Shown here one piece after another: positions 7,664 through 16,824 of a stretch of 64,000 bases of DNA. Numbering within the stretch: position 1 is the first letter of the stretch; every line of letters begins with the position of its first letter. Source of the stretch: Microgenomates group bacterium GW2011_GWC1_46_15 (lineage in GTDB: Bacteria > Patescibacteria > Microgenomatia > UBA1400 > UBA12028); the NCBI GenBank assembly GCA_001002285.1, contig LCLX01000001.1, positions 186,001-250,000 of the forward strand. The letters run 5' to 3'. The position numbers were made by a program, and so were the translations under genes. The notes under the pieces are model-generated. The model made no database searches. It saw only the letters and a program-made list of their open reading frames with translations, and was not told the DNA's origin.

Positions 7664-7893
7664 CACACTCCCCGAGTAACCCCGTGTTTTTGCACAAGAC
7701 CTTGCTTGACCAACGAGGCAATATCATATGCCAATGTCCTCCCTGGCGTGGCCGGAAAACGCCTGGCGATTGCGTCAAACGTGATATAAGGGTGATCGGT
7801 GATGATTGCGAAGATTTCCTGCCTGCGGGGGAGGAGCGCGCGGACAATCTCGGCGTGCAACTCTGGAGAGATGAGGGGCGGATTTTGCAACAT
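7600..7893 (-). CDS. Small winged-helix DNA-binding protein
   Basis: 97 residues with a helix-turn-helix/winged-helix pattern (EIFAIITDHPYITFDAIARRFPATPGRTLAYDIASLVKQGLVQKHG), similar in layout to MarR/ArsR-like or RecG-tail DNA-binding modules. A disordered tail (SSINNGDSTSES) overlaps the end of the convergent nuclease gene by 64 nt. A run of six 10-bp direct repeats (7880-7939) covers the start codon and its immediate upstream region, which suggests autoregulation. It lies between the nuclease and the helicase-nuclease gene. Specific function unknown. Confidence 0.65.
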   Translation of the reverse strand: MLQNPPLISPELHAEIVRALLPRRQEIFAIITDHPYITFDAIARRFPATPGRTLAYDIASLVKQGLVQKHGVTRGVCYTVKEVTISSINNGDSTSES

Positions 7894-7939
7894 CTAGCAA
7901 TATTATGTAGTATTCAGCAGTATTGTGCAACATTATGCA
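7880..7939. repeat. Six tandem 10-bp direct repeats over the start of the winged-helix gene
   Basis: Plus-strand units are GGATTTTGCA, ACATCTAGCA, ATATTATGTA, GTATTCAGCA, GTATTGTGCA and ACATTATGCA, with consensus roughly RYATTNTGCA. The exact 10-bp phase puts every unit on one face of the helix. The repeat covers the start codon (7891-7893) and likely -10 of the minus-strand gene. Confidence 0.75.
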
Positions 7940-8001
7940 ATGATATAGAGTTTTACAAACAAAGCGGATAGTTTCTCCTTCCCATTCGCCTTTTCATAGG
8001 G

Positions 8002-8007
8002 TATAAC
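8002..8007 (+). promoter_or_regulatory. -10 element, leaderless start of the helicase-nuclease gene
   Basis: TATAAC followed by 6 nt and the ATG at 8014. No TGN extension and no Shine-Dalgarno site. Confidence 0.5.
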
Positions 8008-8013
8008 ACATAT

Positions 8014-11000
8014 ATGCCCTCGCAATCTCCTTTAAAGAAACCACAGGAAAAATCCAATGCCGTGTTTTCTTCTCTCTACTCCAAACTTAATCCTGAGCAA
8101 AAGAAGGCGGTTGACGCAGTTGAAGGGCCAGTCATGGTATTTGCGGGTCCCGGTACGGGGAAAACACAAGTGTTGGCGATGCGCGCGGCCAACATTCTCA
8201 GAAAAACAGATGTCGGTCCGCACAACATTCTCGCGCTCACCTTTACCGAGTCGGCTGCAAAGGCGATGCGGGATCGGCTTATCTCGATCATCGGTGAGGA
8301 TGCGTACTATGTGAACATCGCGACGTTTCACTCGTTCTGTTCTGATGTCATTCAGTCAAACCCCGAGTTTTTCCCATTTTCCCGTGACGCAGAGCCATTA
8401 ACCGACCTCGAGCGGTTTACGATCGTTGAAAACATTATCCGCGAGCAGGCATTTGAGGCAATCAAGCCCATCAACAGTCCCATATTTTATGTTCGCGACT
8501 GTATTAAAGCGATGCAGGACTTAAAACGGGAGAACGTTGAGCCAGATGATTTCCGCAAATTGATTGAGTATGATGTGCTTCAATTGAAGAAAGCGGAAAG
8601 TCTGCCAAAAACAGAGCAAAAGCAGCGGGAGAAAAACATTGCCAAACAGCGCGAACTTCTCCAAGTATATGTGTTATATCAGCAAAAACTCCGTGAGATG
8701 GGACGGTATGACTACGAAGACATGATTTCGTTCGCGGTCCACGCGTTTGAACAAGATGAAATACTCCTACGGAGTTATCAAGAGCGTCTGCAGTACATCT
8801 TGGTTGATGAGTACCAGGATACGAATGCGGCGCAAAATAAAGTATTAGAGTTGCTCGCCTCCTATTGGGGAAAACAGGCAAACGTGTTTGTCGTGGGCGA
8901 CAGCGATCAGAGCCTGTATCGTTTTCAAGGCGCCTCTTTGGAAAACAGTGTGGCATTTGTGAAAAAGTACCCAACCGCGTTGTTTATCACGTTGACGAAA
9001 AACTACCGGTCTACGCAGACCATTTTGGATGCCGCCACAGAACTCATCGCAAAAAATAATTTTACGCATGCGACATTGTTGGAAAAATTTCAAAAAATCA
9101 GTGCAAAAAAATCTACAAGGACTTCGGTTCCGCTCTCCGCAACAGTGTCATATCCTGCTCAGCCGGTTTATGTAGCCGCGTTTTCATCTGATCTTGCTGA
9201 AACGGCGTATATCGCTGAAGAAATCAGCACGCTCATCAAAAAAGGCACGAATCCAAGCGAAATTGCAGTGTTGTACCGCACGAATAACGATAGTGCGGCA
9301 ATTGAAGACGCGTTGGTAAAATGGGAAATTCCATATGAAATCGACAGCGGTGTAGATATTTTGGACTCGCCAGTGGTCATGCAGCTGCTCACGCTTTTTC
9401 GAGTGATTTACGATTTGCGCACCACACGAGAAGCGATTGATTTATTCACGGTGTTGAACTATGAATGGGTTGGTTTGGATGCGCTTGATCTTCTCAAACT
9501 CTCGCGCCACGCGGCAGAAAAGAAACAATCATTGTTTGACATTGTGCAGGGAAACGAAATCAAAGCACTTCAATTGAAGAAAGCGAAAGAAACCATCGCG
9601 TTTGTGCAAAAACTTATTCAGTGGTCGAAAGATGATGCGCAAAAAACATTCCCGCTTTGGTTTGAAACGGTGCTGAACGACAGCGGATTTCTCTCCTGGG
9701 TTTTGAAACGGAATGACGCTGCGGAAGCGATTAATAAAATCCAGTCATTGTTCCGTGAAGTAAAAATACAAACTTCAGTTGATAAAAGTACAAAGCTGGA
9801 AACATTTTTACGCACAATTGAACGTATGCGGGAGCATCGCATTGCGGTGAACGAAGAGGTATTGCAGCTCCAAAGAAAAGCGGTCAAGCTTGCGACCGCG
9901 CACAGCGCGAAAGGTCGGGAGTGGGAGTACGTGTTTATCATCCGCGCGATAGATGGCAAGTGGGGAAATACACGGTCTAAAGACCTTATTCCACTTCCCG
10001 AAGGTGTCTTGCGGTACACGAATATTGAAGAAAAAGAGAAAAATGAAGATGACCGGCGGGTGTTTTATGTTGCGCTCACCCGCGCCAAAAAACGCGTTAC
10101 CGTAACGTATGCAAAAACATCGGTTTCCGGAAACAGAACAAAAGAAAACACCCAAACATTGTTTATTGAAGAAATTCCGGAGAAACTAAAAAAAGAAGTT
10201 GACACGACGTCGTTTGAACAATCCGCCAACGCGGTTCTCGCGAAGCTTCTTCACGCTCCGGTCAATCAAACACAGACGATAGAGGAAAACGAGTGGCTTT
10301 CTGGACTGCTTGAGAACTTTGTGCTTACGCCGACAACGCTCAACACATATCTTGAGTGTGCGTACAAGTTCAAACTGAATACATTGGTGAAAGTTCCACG
10401 TGCGAAAGAGGATTACTTGGCGTTTGGAACGGCAATTCATAAAGCGTTGGAAATGTTGTTTCGGTCGTTTATCGAAAAAAATAAGATTCCATCAAAGGAG
10501 TTTGTGATTGGTGAGTTTGAGAAAAGCCTGCATAGAGAAATTATGACGCAGGATGAGGAAAAAGCGCGGTTGAATCAAGGCAGAAAAGTGTTGTCGGCAT
10601 ACTACGACGAGTATACATCGCAGTTTGCCAAGCCGGTCTTTTTGGAAAAATTCTTGGGGTATGGATGGCCACGCATCTATCTCGACGATATCCGAATTGG
10701 TGGCCGCATAGATAAAATTGAGTGGGCGGACGATGCGCATAAAACCGTGACCGTTGTGGACTACAAAACTGGCCAGCCAAAAACACGTGGAGAGATTGAA
10801 GGAAAAACAAAAACATCCAATGGTGACTACAAACGCCAACTTCTGTTTTACAAATTATTAACAGATCTTGACCGCAGCTTTGGACATAAAGTTGAAAAAG
10901 GCATGTTTGATTTTATTGAGAAAGACAAGCAAACGGGAAAATTCAGGCGCGAAGAGTTTTTTTTGCCAAAAGAAGAAGTGGATGGATTACGGAAAATTAT

Positions 11001-11148
11001 TAAAGATGTTATGGGGGAAGTCCGCGCGCTCTATTTCCCGCGGACAACACACTACAGCGTATGTAAAGAGTGTGAGTTTGCCCAGCACTGCTGGCCCGAT
11101 GGCATTCCAGAGCAAAAAGCGGAACAAATGAAACTTATCTCTTCTTAA
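8014..11148 (+). CDS. UvrD/Rep-type helicase fused to a C-terminal Fe-S PD-(D/E)XK nuclease
   Basis: 1044 residues. The N-terminal two thirds form a superfamily 1A helicase: Walker A GPGTGKT (45-51), TFTESAAKAM, a VDEYQDTN Walker B (about 264-271), a GDSDQSLYRFQGA motif, NYRSTQTIL, TAHSAKGREWEYVF and VALTRAKKRV. The last 270 residues form a RecB/AddB-like nuclease: a first cysteine in LECAYKF (about 780), FGTAIHKAL, GGRIDKIEW, catalytic VVDYKTGQ (about 914), QLLFY and a final CKECEFAQHC cluster (about 1016-1026). Four cysteines in this order match the Fe-S staple of AddB and Cas4-type nucleases. It probably processes double-strand breaks for RecA in place of RecBCD/AddAB. The gene stands alone with a leaderless-type start. 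Confidence 0.92.
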   Translation: MPSQSPLKKPQEKSNAVFSSLYSKLNPEQKKAVDAVEGPVMVFAGPGTGKTQVLAMRAANILRKTDVGPHNILALTFTESAAKAMRDRLISIIGEDAYYVNIATFHSFCSDVIQSNPEFFPFSRDAEPLTDLERFTIVENIIREQAFEAIKPINSPIFYVRDCIKAMQDLKRENVEPDDFRKLIEYDVLQLKKAESLPKTEQKQREKNIAKQRELLQVYVLYQQKLREMGRYDYEDMISFAVHAFEQDEILLRSYQERLQYILVDEYQDTNAAQNKVLELLASYWGKQANVFVVGDSDQSLYRFQGASLENSVAFVKKYPTALFITLTKNYRSTQTILDAATELIAKNNFTHATLLEKFQKISAKKSTRTSVPLSATVSYPAQPVYVAAFSSDLAETAYIAEEISTLIKKGTNPSEIAVLYRTNNDSAAIEDALVKWEIPYEIDSGVDILDSPVVMQLLTLFRVIYDLRTTREAIDLFTVLNYEWVGLDALDLLKLSRHAAEKKQSLFDIVQGNEIKALQLKKAKETIAFVQKLIQWSKDDAQKTFPLWFETVLNDSGFLSWVLKRNDAAEAINKIQSLFREVKIQTSVDKSTKLETFLRTIERMREHRIAVNEEVLQLQRKAVKLATAHSAKGREWEYVFIIRAIDGKWGNTRSKDLIPLPEGVLRYTNIEEKEKNEDDRRVFYVALTRAKKRVTVTYAKTSVSGNRTKENTQTLFIEEIPEKLKKEVDTTSFEQSANAVLAKLLHAPVNQTQTIEENEWLSGLLENFVLTPTTLNTYLECAYKFKLNTLVKVPRAKEDYLAFGTAIHKALEMLFRSFIEKNKIPSKEFVIGEFEKSLHREIMTQDEEKARLNQGRKVLSAYYDEYTSQFAKPVFLEKFLGYGWPRIYLDDIRIGGRIDKIEWADDAHKTVTVVDYKTGQPKTRGEIEGKTKTSNGDYKRQLLFYKLLTDLDRSFGHKVEKGMFDFIEKDKQTGKFRREEFFLPKEEVDGLRKIIKDVMGEVRALYFPRTTHYSVCKECEFAQHCWPDGIPEQKAEQMKLISS

Positions 11149-12411
11149 TTATTTCCAACTTGGCAATGCAAAATAGACCCGATTAACAATCTTTTGTGGT
11201 ATAGGTATGCCCGTAAGGTGGGGATAAAACACAATAAACCACGCAAGCGCAAGCAAAGGAACAGTCACGACAAGAAACCGCAATCTTTTTTTCCGTGAAA
11301 TATCGGCAAGAAACAGTGCAAGCATAATGCAAAGTAGTGGAATTGCGGGGGCATAGTGGTACGAGAACATAATCCTCGGAGAAAAAAGCCACGGTGTCCA
11401 CACACTAAGATACGTAAGCAATAGAAATCCCCTTTTCCAGTCGCGGTTTTTGAGCCACAGTACCGCGAACCACACCGCGGTAATAAGTCCGCCCCAGAAC
11501 ACAATGGGATTTCCCAGGTTATAAATATTGCCGACTTTTCCTGGTGTGTTGTAATCCACATACATCCAGACTGGTTTGAGATCAAACATCCATTGCAAGG
11601 GCGTTGATTGAGACGCGTGTGTCGCGTTCAAGTGCGTTTGGTAATACCAAATCTGGTTGTGGAGTTCTTTAAATTGGCTCCACGCATGGCCCTGCAGCCA
11701 AAACTGTGAGTAGGACAAAAGGTAAATCAGGATAGGAAGAATAATCCACGATAAAACTCCTTTCAGTAAAAGGATAAACTTTTTTTCTTTTAACACAACT
11801 ACAAAAGTATCAATGAAAAAGATTGGGAGAAGAAAGGCCCCACTCCATTTTGTTGCAACAGCAAGACCGGTAAGAATTCCCGATACAACAATCTGATATG
11901 GCTTTCGGTATTTCCGCCAGCGTGTGTAAAATACCAACGCACAGAGCATAAAGAAAACAAGAAAAATGTCATTCATCGCAATGCGGGATTGGGCAAGCAG
12001 TAAACCATCAACCGCGGAAAAAAAACTTGCAAGCAACGCAACACCTCGCACTTTTGTCAATTGAAGTGCCAATACATACGTCATCCACACCACACCAACG
12101 CCAAATATAACGGAAGGAAAACGCCATCCAAAACTATTTTCTCCAAAAATATACATGCTTCCAGCCTGGAAAAGTTTTGCTACCGGTGGATGGAGCCATT
12201 CAATTGCGGTATTTGGCTCAGGAGCGTCGTGCCACCATTCATATCCGGCGGGGTTGTTGTGCGCGTAGAGCTTGGCGGTAACTGCGTGATACACTTCATC
12301 AAAGTAGTACGTTTTTGGTAAAGTAACTCGGTACATTCGGGTTGCGAACGCGAAAAGCAAAATGAGTGGAAGAAGATAAAACGCTAGTCGGTCAAATGAT
12401 ATATGTTTCAT
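11149..12411 (-). CDS. PMT-family dolichyl/polyprenyl-phosphate mannosyltransferase-like membrane protein
   Basis: About 420 residues with 10 or more membrane segments. The family motifs of protein O-mannosyltransferases (GT39) are visible: the acidic pair in YYFDEVYHA near the first external loop, EWLHPPVAKLF, and RIAMNDIFLVFF. PMT enzymes move a sugar from a polyprenyl-phosphate carrier to protein or glycan acceptors on the outer face of the membrane. The start is placed at the ATG at 12411 (MKHISFDRLAF); a reading from 12450 would overlap the divergent gene more heavily. A TATACA hexamer lies 5 nt upstream on the minus strand. Bacterial homologues glycosylate exported proteins; the acceptor here is unknown. 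Confidence 0.85.
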   Translation of the reverse strand: MKHISFDRLAFYLLPLILLFAFATRMYRVTLPKTYYFDEVYHAVTAKLYAHNNPAGYEWWHDAPEPNTAIEWLHPPVAKLFQAGSMYIFGENSFGWRFPSVIFGVGVVWMTYVLALQLTKVRGVALLASFFSAVDGLLLAQSRIAMNDIFLVFFMLCALVFYTRWRKYRKPYQIVVSGILTGLAVATKWSGAFLLPIFFIDTFVVVLKEKKFILLLKGVLSWIILPILIYLLSYSQFWLQGHAWSQFKELHNQIWYYQTHLNATHASQSTPLQWMFDLKPVWMYVDYNTPGKVGNIYNLGNPIVFWGGLITAVWFAVLWLKNRDWKRGFLLLTYLSVWTPWLFSPRIMFSYHYAPAIPLLCIMLALFLADISRKKRLRFLVVTVPLLALAWFIVFYPHLTGIPIPQKIVNRVYFALPSWK

Positions 12412-14073
12412 AAAACTGTATACAGTATAAAACATTGGAAGAGAAAACATGAGGGAGCGTTTTGGTTTTTTACACTTTTCTCAACGTGGGGCGCATATTT
12501 TTTGTATCTTTGGCCACATATTCTGTATAAAACTGGGGAGGGAATTGTTGCTGGATGGATTGGTGTTTGGGCTGATTGGGCGGCACATTTTTCATACGCA
12601 AGTGTATTCGCGTATCGCCCACCAAGCGCATGGTTTTTGTGGCACCCATTATTTTTAGGAAAGAAATTCACATATCCGTTTTTGGCCGACGCAATCTCGG
12701 GAATGCTCATGCGGCTGGGTATAGATCGTGTTCCCGCATTTATTGGCCCATCCATCATTTTTACCGCGCTTTTTCTTGCGACACTATTTTTATTTTACCG
12801 GGAAATCTTAAAAAGTTGGAAGCAAGCATATCTTGCGGTTTCATTGTTTTTATTGAGTGGCGGGCTGGGATTCTTGTGGTTTTTACGCGATCTTTTTCAG
12901 ACACAGTCGTTACGTGTTGTACAATTTCCTCCACTTGAGTACACACACATCGGCGATTCGTACATCGAGTGGATCAACGTCGTCACGGGCCAGCTTTTGC
13001 CGCAGCGCGCGTTTTTACTTGGCTTGCCGGTTGCGCTCATGTTATTAATTATTCTTCACAGGTGGACACAAAAAGGATTTTCAAAAGTTTCTCTAGCCCG
13101 CCTTATCTTTTTTGGTTTGTGCTCCAGTCTTTTGCTGATTATTCACGTTCATACATTCATTATGTTTGTCATGGTGTGTGCGGTGAGCTGTATATTTGCG
13201 CTCTACAAGAAAAAACAGGATTGGAAGCATTGGGTGATGTTTGCCATTGCGGCGGGAATTCCTTCGATGATCATTTTTTCATGGCTGTATGGCGGAGAAA
13301 TTACACAGGGATTTTTCCGGTGGTATCCGGGGTGGCTCGCAAACCCACAAGCAAAGAACATCAACTTTTTCTATTTTTGGTGGATCAATTGGGGTGTATT
13401 TCTTCCATTTTCATTGTTTGCGATCATCAAAACAAAGTTATATAAACAACAATTTGTGTTGAGTGGTCTATTGTTATTTATTGCATCCAATCTCATTCTT
13501 TTTCAACCGTACGATTGGGATAACTCAAAGATTCTTACATGGAGTTATCTATTTTTCTGTATCCCATCAGCACAATTACTAGCGATGATGTGGAGAAGAC
13601 GAATAATTTTTGCAAAAGTATCAGCTATTGTTTTAGTAATGGTGATGACCGCTTCCGGCGGCCTCGATCTTTGGCGGCTTCTTCACACGGATAAGCTTTC
13701 ATATCTTATGCTGAGCAGTGACGATCTCTCCATTGCCGAACAGTTCCGCCGCATCTCCACGCCCACCGATGTTGTATTGACCGCGGATAAGCACAATCAC
13801 TGGGTTACAACGCTGACCGGGCGCCCCATTCTCTTGGGGTATAAGGGGTGGATGTGGACGTACGGCATTCACTACGAACAACGTGATGCCGACATGGTTG
13901 AGATGTTCCGCGGCGGTCCTCTCGCGCAAGAGTTATTAAAAACGTACGCTATCAAATGGGTGGTGATCGGCCCCGCTGAACTCTATGATTACCATGCGAA
14001 CGAGGCGTATTTTGCGAAAAAATATCCGATGGTCCTCAAAAACAGTGAGTACAGGGTGTATAAAATTCAATAG
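12403..14073 (+). CDS. Polytopic membrane protein, probable GT-C glycosyltransferase
   Basis: 556 residues with 11-13 hydrophobic segments and a soluble C-terminal domain of about 130 residues (TPTDVVLTADKHNHWV...GYKGWMWTYG). The first external loop has WADWAAHFSYASVFAYR, an acidic residue followed by histidine in the place where GT-C enzymes bind their lipid-linked donor. No close family name is recognised. Its start at 12403 overlaps the 5' end of the divergent PMT-like gene by 9 nt, and no other in-frame start codon lies nearby, so the exact start is uncertain. The neighbouring PMT gene suggests a joint role in lipid-linked glycan transfer. Confidence 0.7.
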   Translation: MFHKTVYSIKHWKRKHEGAFWFFTLFSTWGAYFLYLWPHILYKTGEGIVAGWIGVWADWAAHFSYASVFAYRPPSAWFLWHPLFLGKKFTYPFLADAISGMLMRLGIDRVPAFIGPSIIFTALFLATLFLFYREILKSWKQAYLAVSLFLLSGGLGFLWFLRDLFQTQSLRVVQFPPLEYTHIGDSYIEWINVVTGQLLPQRAFLLGLPVALMLLIILHRWTQKGFSKVSLARLIFFGLCSSLLLIIHVHTFIMFVMVCAVSCIFALYKKKQDWKHWVMFAIAAGIPSMIIFSWLYGGEITQGFFRWYPGWLANPQAKNINFFYFWWINWGVFLPFSLFAIIKTKLYKQQFVLSGLLLFIASNLILFQPYDWDNSKILTWSYLFFCIPSAQLLAMMWRRRIIFAKVSAIVLVMVMTASGGLDLWRLLHTDKLSYLMLSSDDLSIAEQFRRISTPTDVVLTADKHNHWVTTLTGRPILLGYKGWMWTYGIHYEQRDADMVEMFRGGPLAQELLKTYAIKWVVIGPAELYDYHANEAYFAKKYPMVLKNSEYRVYKIQ

Positions 14074-14077
14074 AAAT

Positions 14078-14749
14078 TTATAGTTTCAAAAACTGTTTCG
14101 CGTCAAGGCTTGCTCCGCCCACAAGTAATCCACTAATTTTGGATTGCGCTAGGAAGTTCAGTGATGATTTTTCGTCAATGCTTCCGCCATATAAAATGGG
14201 AACAGATGCGCCAAATGCTTCATGAATTTCTTTTATAATAGATAAAACAACATCAAGTTTTTCAGGTTCTCCCGAGCCAATGTGATCGGCTGGCTCAAAC
14301 GCGACAATACATTTTTTACCTAAGCCGTTCTCCAAAGCACTCACTTGTTTCCAGATCGTTTCCTTTTCAACACAGAGTATTGGGGTGATGTTTTCCTCAA
14401 CGGCCATCGCAACTTTGTTTGCAACTTCCTGTATAGTTTCATGAAAATATCTTCGCCGCTCACTGTGCCCAACAATCGCGTATGTAACACCCAGATCTTT
14501 GAGATTGCGGACAGAAACTGCTCCGGTATACGAGCCGGCAGGGAACGGACTCAAATCCTGTGTTCCAAGCGCAATAGCATATTTTTTCTCTTTAATACGT
14601 TGTCCTAAAGGAACAAGAAAAGGGAAGGGGGGACAAAGGACGAGCGTGTGTGCCGTATGCCGGACAGATCCAACATCATCAACCCATTGCATTGCCTCAT
14701 CAAGCGTTTTGTGTGATTTCCAGTTTGCGATAAGAAGTTTATGTGTCAT
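14078..14749 (-). CDS. tpiA: Triosephosphate isomerase, short form
   Basis: 223 residues. Interconverts dihydroxyacetone phosphate and glyceraldehyde 3-phosphate. The active-site lysine is in LIANWKS (K11), the histidine in YAIVGHSERR (H95) and the catalytic glutamate in AFEP (E152). The phosphate loop is PADHIGSG instead of the usual PVWAIGTG, and GGS near the C-terminus (ILYGGSI) is kept. The protein is about 30 residues shorter than typical bacterial enzymes; both length and loop recall the archaeal form. An extended -10 (TGT-TAAAAT, 14767-14775) lies 17 nt upstream of the ATG with no Shine-Dalgarno site. PGK and GAPDH are encoded 4 kb away. Confidence 0.93.
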   Translation of the reverse strand: MTHKLLIANWKSHKTLDEAMQWVDDVGSVRHTAHTLVLCPPFPFLVPLGQRIKEKKYAIALGTQDLSPFPAGSYTGAVSVRNLKDLGVTYAIVGHSERRRYFHETIQEVANKVAMAVEENITPILCVEKETIWKQVSALENGLGKKCIVAFEPADHIGSGEPEKLDVVLSIIKEIHEAFGASVPILYGGSIDEKSSLNFLAQSKISGLLVGGASLDAKQFLKL

Positions 14750-14766
14750 AGCGTGTGCGCAGACTT

Positions 14767-14775
14767 ATTTTAACA
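14767..14775 (-). promoter_or_regulatory. Extended -10 element of tpiA
   Basis: TGT-TAAAAT on the minus strand, 17 nt before the ATG at 14749. Predicted leader about 10 nt. Confidence 0.5.
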
Positions 14776-14815
14776 AAGTGCGGCAAAAATGTACGCAGTT
14801 GAACAAGCAGAAGTA

Positions 14816-14824
14816 TGATAGCAT
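14816..14824 (+). promoter_or_regulatory. Extended -10 element of the UvrD gene
   Basis: TGA-TAGCAT followed by 8 nt and the ATG at 14833. Confidence 0.5.
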
Positions 14825-14832
14825 GAAAGCCC

Positions 14833-16803
14833 ATGAAATCTGACTCCGCCCACTCACTCCAAGATCTCCGGGAGCGTTCGCCCCTGCTCAAGCCGTTGAA
14901 TGATCAACAGCTTTCCGCGGTGCTTCATGGTGATGGCCCCGCAATGGTGCTGGCGGGTGCTGGGTCTGGAAAAACACGCGTGCTCACCACGCGCGTTGCA
15001 TATCTCATGACAGAGAAAAATGTTTCACCGAACAGTATTTTATTGGTGACGTTTACCAACAAAGCTGCTGCCGAGATGACAAACCGTGTTCAGCAGATGA
15101 CCGGCAAGCGTCCGCAGTTTTCCGGAACGTTTCACCGGTTATGCGCGCGGATTCTCCGCCAGGACGGCATCCTCATCGGCATTCCGCCGACATTTTCCAT
15201 TTATGACGATGACGATCAGCTTGATTTGGTGAAAAGTATCTTAAAAAAACTGAACCTTTCGGTTAAAGAGTTCAACCCGCGTCTCATGCTCAGCATGATT
15301 TCAAACGCAAAAAATGAGTTGCTTTCACCAAAAGACTATCAAATTTTTGCGAAAGGAAAAATTCAGGAGGCGGCGAACCGCGTGTATCAGCTCTATGAAA
15401 AAGAGTTGGATAAAAATGGCGCGGTGGATTTTGACAATTTGCTCAATAAAACGGTTGAACTTTTCCGTAAACATTCAAATATTTTGCAGAAGTATCAGCA
15501 TATGTTTGAGTATGTGTTGGTTGATGAGTATCAAGATGTGAATAAAGCGCAGTACCTATTAACAAAAATGCTCGCGGCTCCACAGAACAATTTGTTCGCG
15601 GTGGGAGATTTTAGCCAAAGTATTTATGCCTGGCGTGGTGCGGATTACCGCAACATGCTCGCGCTCAAAACAGATTTTCCCGGCATTCAAGAATATCGAT
15701 TAGAGCAAAACTATCGGTCAACGCAGACCATTTTGAATGCCGCCAGCGCGGTGATTTCACACAACACATCCCATCCTATTCTCGAGCTTTGGACAGAAAA
15801 GACAGACAAAAGGCGCATTACGTTATATGAAGCAGAAACCGAAAAGGATGAAGCGGAGTTTGTCACGCATCACATTCAGCAGTTCAAGAAAACTTTACCG
15901 TATTCCGAAATGGTGGTGCTGTACCGCACCAACGCACAAAGCCGTGTTTTTGAAGAACTTTTCCTCAAGTATGGAGTTCCATATAAACTTGTTGGTGGTG
16001 TGCGGTTTTACGCGCGCAAAGAAGTGAAAGATGTTCTCTCGCTTCTGCGCCTTTTTGTGAACGAGCATGACTCTGTTGCGCTTTCCCGCATCGAAAAGCT
16101 TGGGAAAAAGCGCCTGCAGGTATATCTTTCGTGGCTCGCGTCAACAAAAAAATTTCCCGAGAAAACACTCGATATTCTTGATGCGGTGCTTGAGGCATCT
16201 CAATATCTCACACTCTATGATGAACGCCTTGAAGAAGATGCGGAGCGGTTGGAAAACATTCAAGAGCTGCGGTCTGTGGCGAGCGAATTTTCTGATGTTC
16301 CCAGTTTGCTCGAAAACGTTGCGCTTGTCGAAAATAATACGTTGCCGGACTCAAGCTCTTCCAATCAGCAACAAGATGCCGTTTCACTCATGAGTATCCA
16401 CGCTGCAAAAGGACTCGAGTTTAGTGCGGTATTTCTGGTTGGCATGGAGGAGGGCCTATTTCCACATAGCCGGTCGCTCATGGACAAGCATCAGCTTGAA
16501 GAAGAACGCCGCCTTTGCTACGTTGCGATCACGCGCGCGAAAGAACATTTGTACATCAGTTACACACGCCGGCGCCTCTTGTACGGAGCGGTTACAGGGT
16601 CCATTGTTTCGCGGTTTATTGCCGAGATTCCAGACCACACACTTGAGAGAAAAGGGGGAGAACATCCAGTGGGATTACTCTCTGGTTCACAACATTTAAC
16701 TCATCCTCAGCACATCTCCCGTCGCTTTTCTCAGTTAAGCGACGAAACGCTCGAACGCGTGCTCAAGGGTGAAATTGACGTAGAGTCATTTTTGGATATG
16801 TAG
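14833..16803 (+). CDS. UvrD/PcrA-type DNA helicase
   Basis: 656 residues. A 3'-5' superfamily 1A helicase for nucleotide excision repair, mismatch repair or clearing of RecA filaments. Motifs: QxxAV (LNDQQLSAV), Walker A GAGSGKT (about 41-47), TFTNKAAAEM, VDEYQDVN (about 229), GDFSQSIYAWRGA, NYRST, MSIHAAKGLEF and YVAITRAKEHL. It is some 60-80 residues shorter than UvrD and PcrA, mainly at the C-terminus, where the beta-rich tail is replaced by a short acidic end. The first ATG at 14823 opens only a 6-codon frame, so 14833 is used. Distinct from the larger helicase-nuclease at 8014. Confidence 0.93.
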   Translation: MKSDSAHSLQDLRERSPLLKPLNDQQLSAVLHGDGPAMVLAGAGSGKTRVLTTRVAYLMTEKNVSPNSILLVTFTNKAAAEMTNRVQQMTGKRPQFSGTFHRLCARILRQDGILIGIPPTFSIYDDDDQLDLVKSILKKLNLSVKEFNPRLMLSMISNAKNELLSPKDYQIFAKGKIQEAANRVYQLYEKELDKNGAVDFDNLLNKTVELFRKHSNILQKYQHMFEYVLVDEYQDVNKAQYLLTKMLAAPQNNLFAVGDFSQSIYAWRGADYRNMLALKTDFPGIQEYRLEQNYRSTQTILNAASAVISHNTSHPILELWTEKTDKRRITLYEAETEKDEAEFVTHHIQQFKKTLPYSEMVVLYRTNAQSRVFEELFLKYGVPYKLVGGVRFYARKEVKDVLSLLRLFVNEHDSVALSRIEKLGKKRLQVYLSWLASTKKFPEKTLDILDAVLEASQYLTLYDERLEEDAERLENIQELRSVASEFSDVPSLLENVALVENNTLPDSSSSNQQQDAVSLMSIHAAKGLEFSAVFLVGMEEGLFPHSRSLMDKHQLEEERRLCYVAITRAKEHLYISYTRRRLLYGAVTGSIVSRFIAEIPDHTLERKGGEHPVGLLSGSQHLTHPQHISRRFSQLSDETLERVLKGEIDVESFLDM

Positions 16804-16809
16804 CACGCA

Positions 16810-16818
16810 TGTTATCAT
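16810..16818 (+). promoter_or_regulatory. Extended -10 element, leaderless start of the FemAB-like gene
   Basis: TGT-TATCAT followed by exactly 6 nt and the ATG at 16825. Confidence 0.65.
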
Positions 16819-16824
16819 GACTCT

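Noticed and set aside
7880..7939. CRISPR array
   Set aside because: The repeats are 10 bp and directly adjacent with no spacers, and no cas gene is nearby.
8504..8974. Long open frames antisense to the helicase-nuclease gene
   Set aside because: They fall wholly inside a gene with intact helicase motifs and look like random reverse-frame reading.
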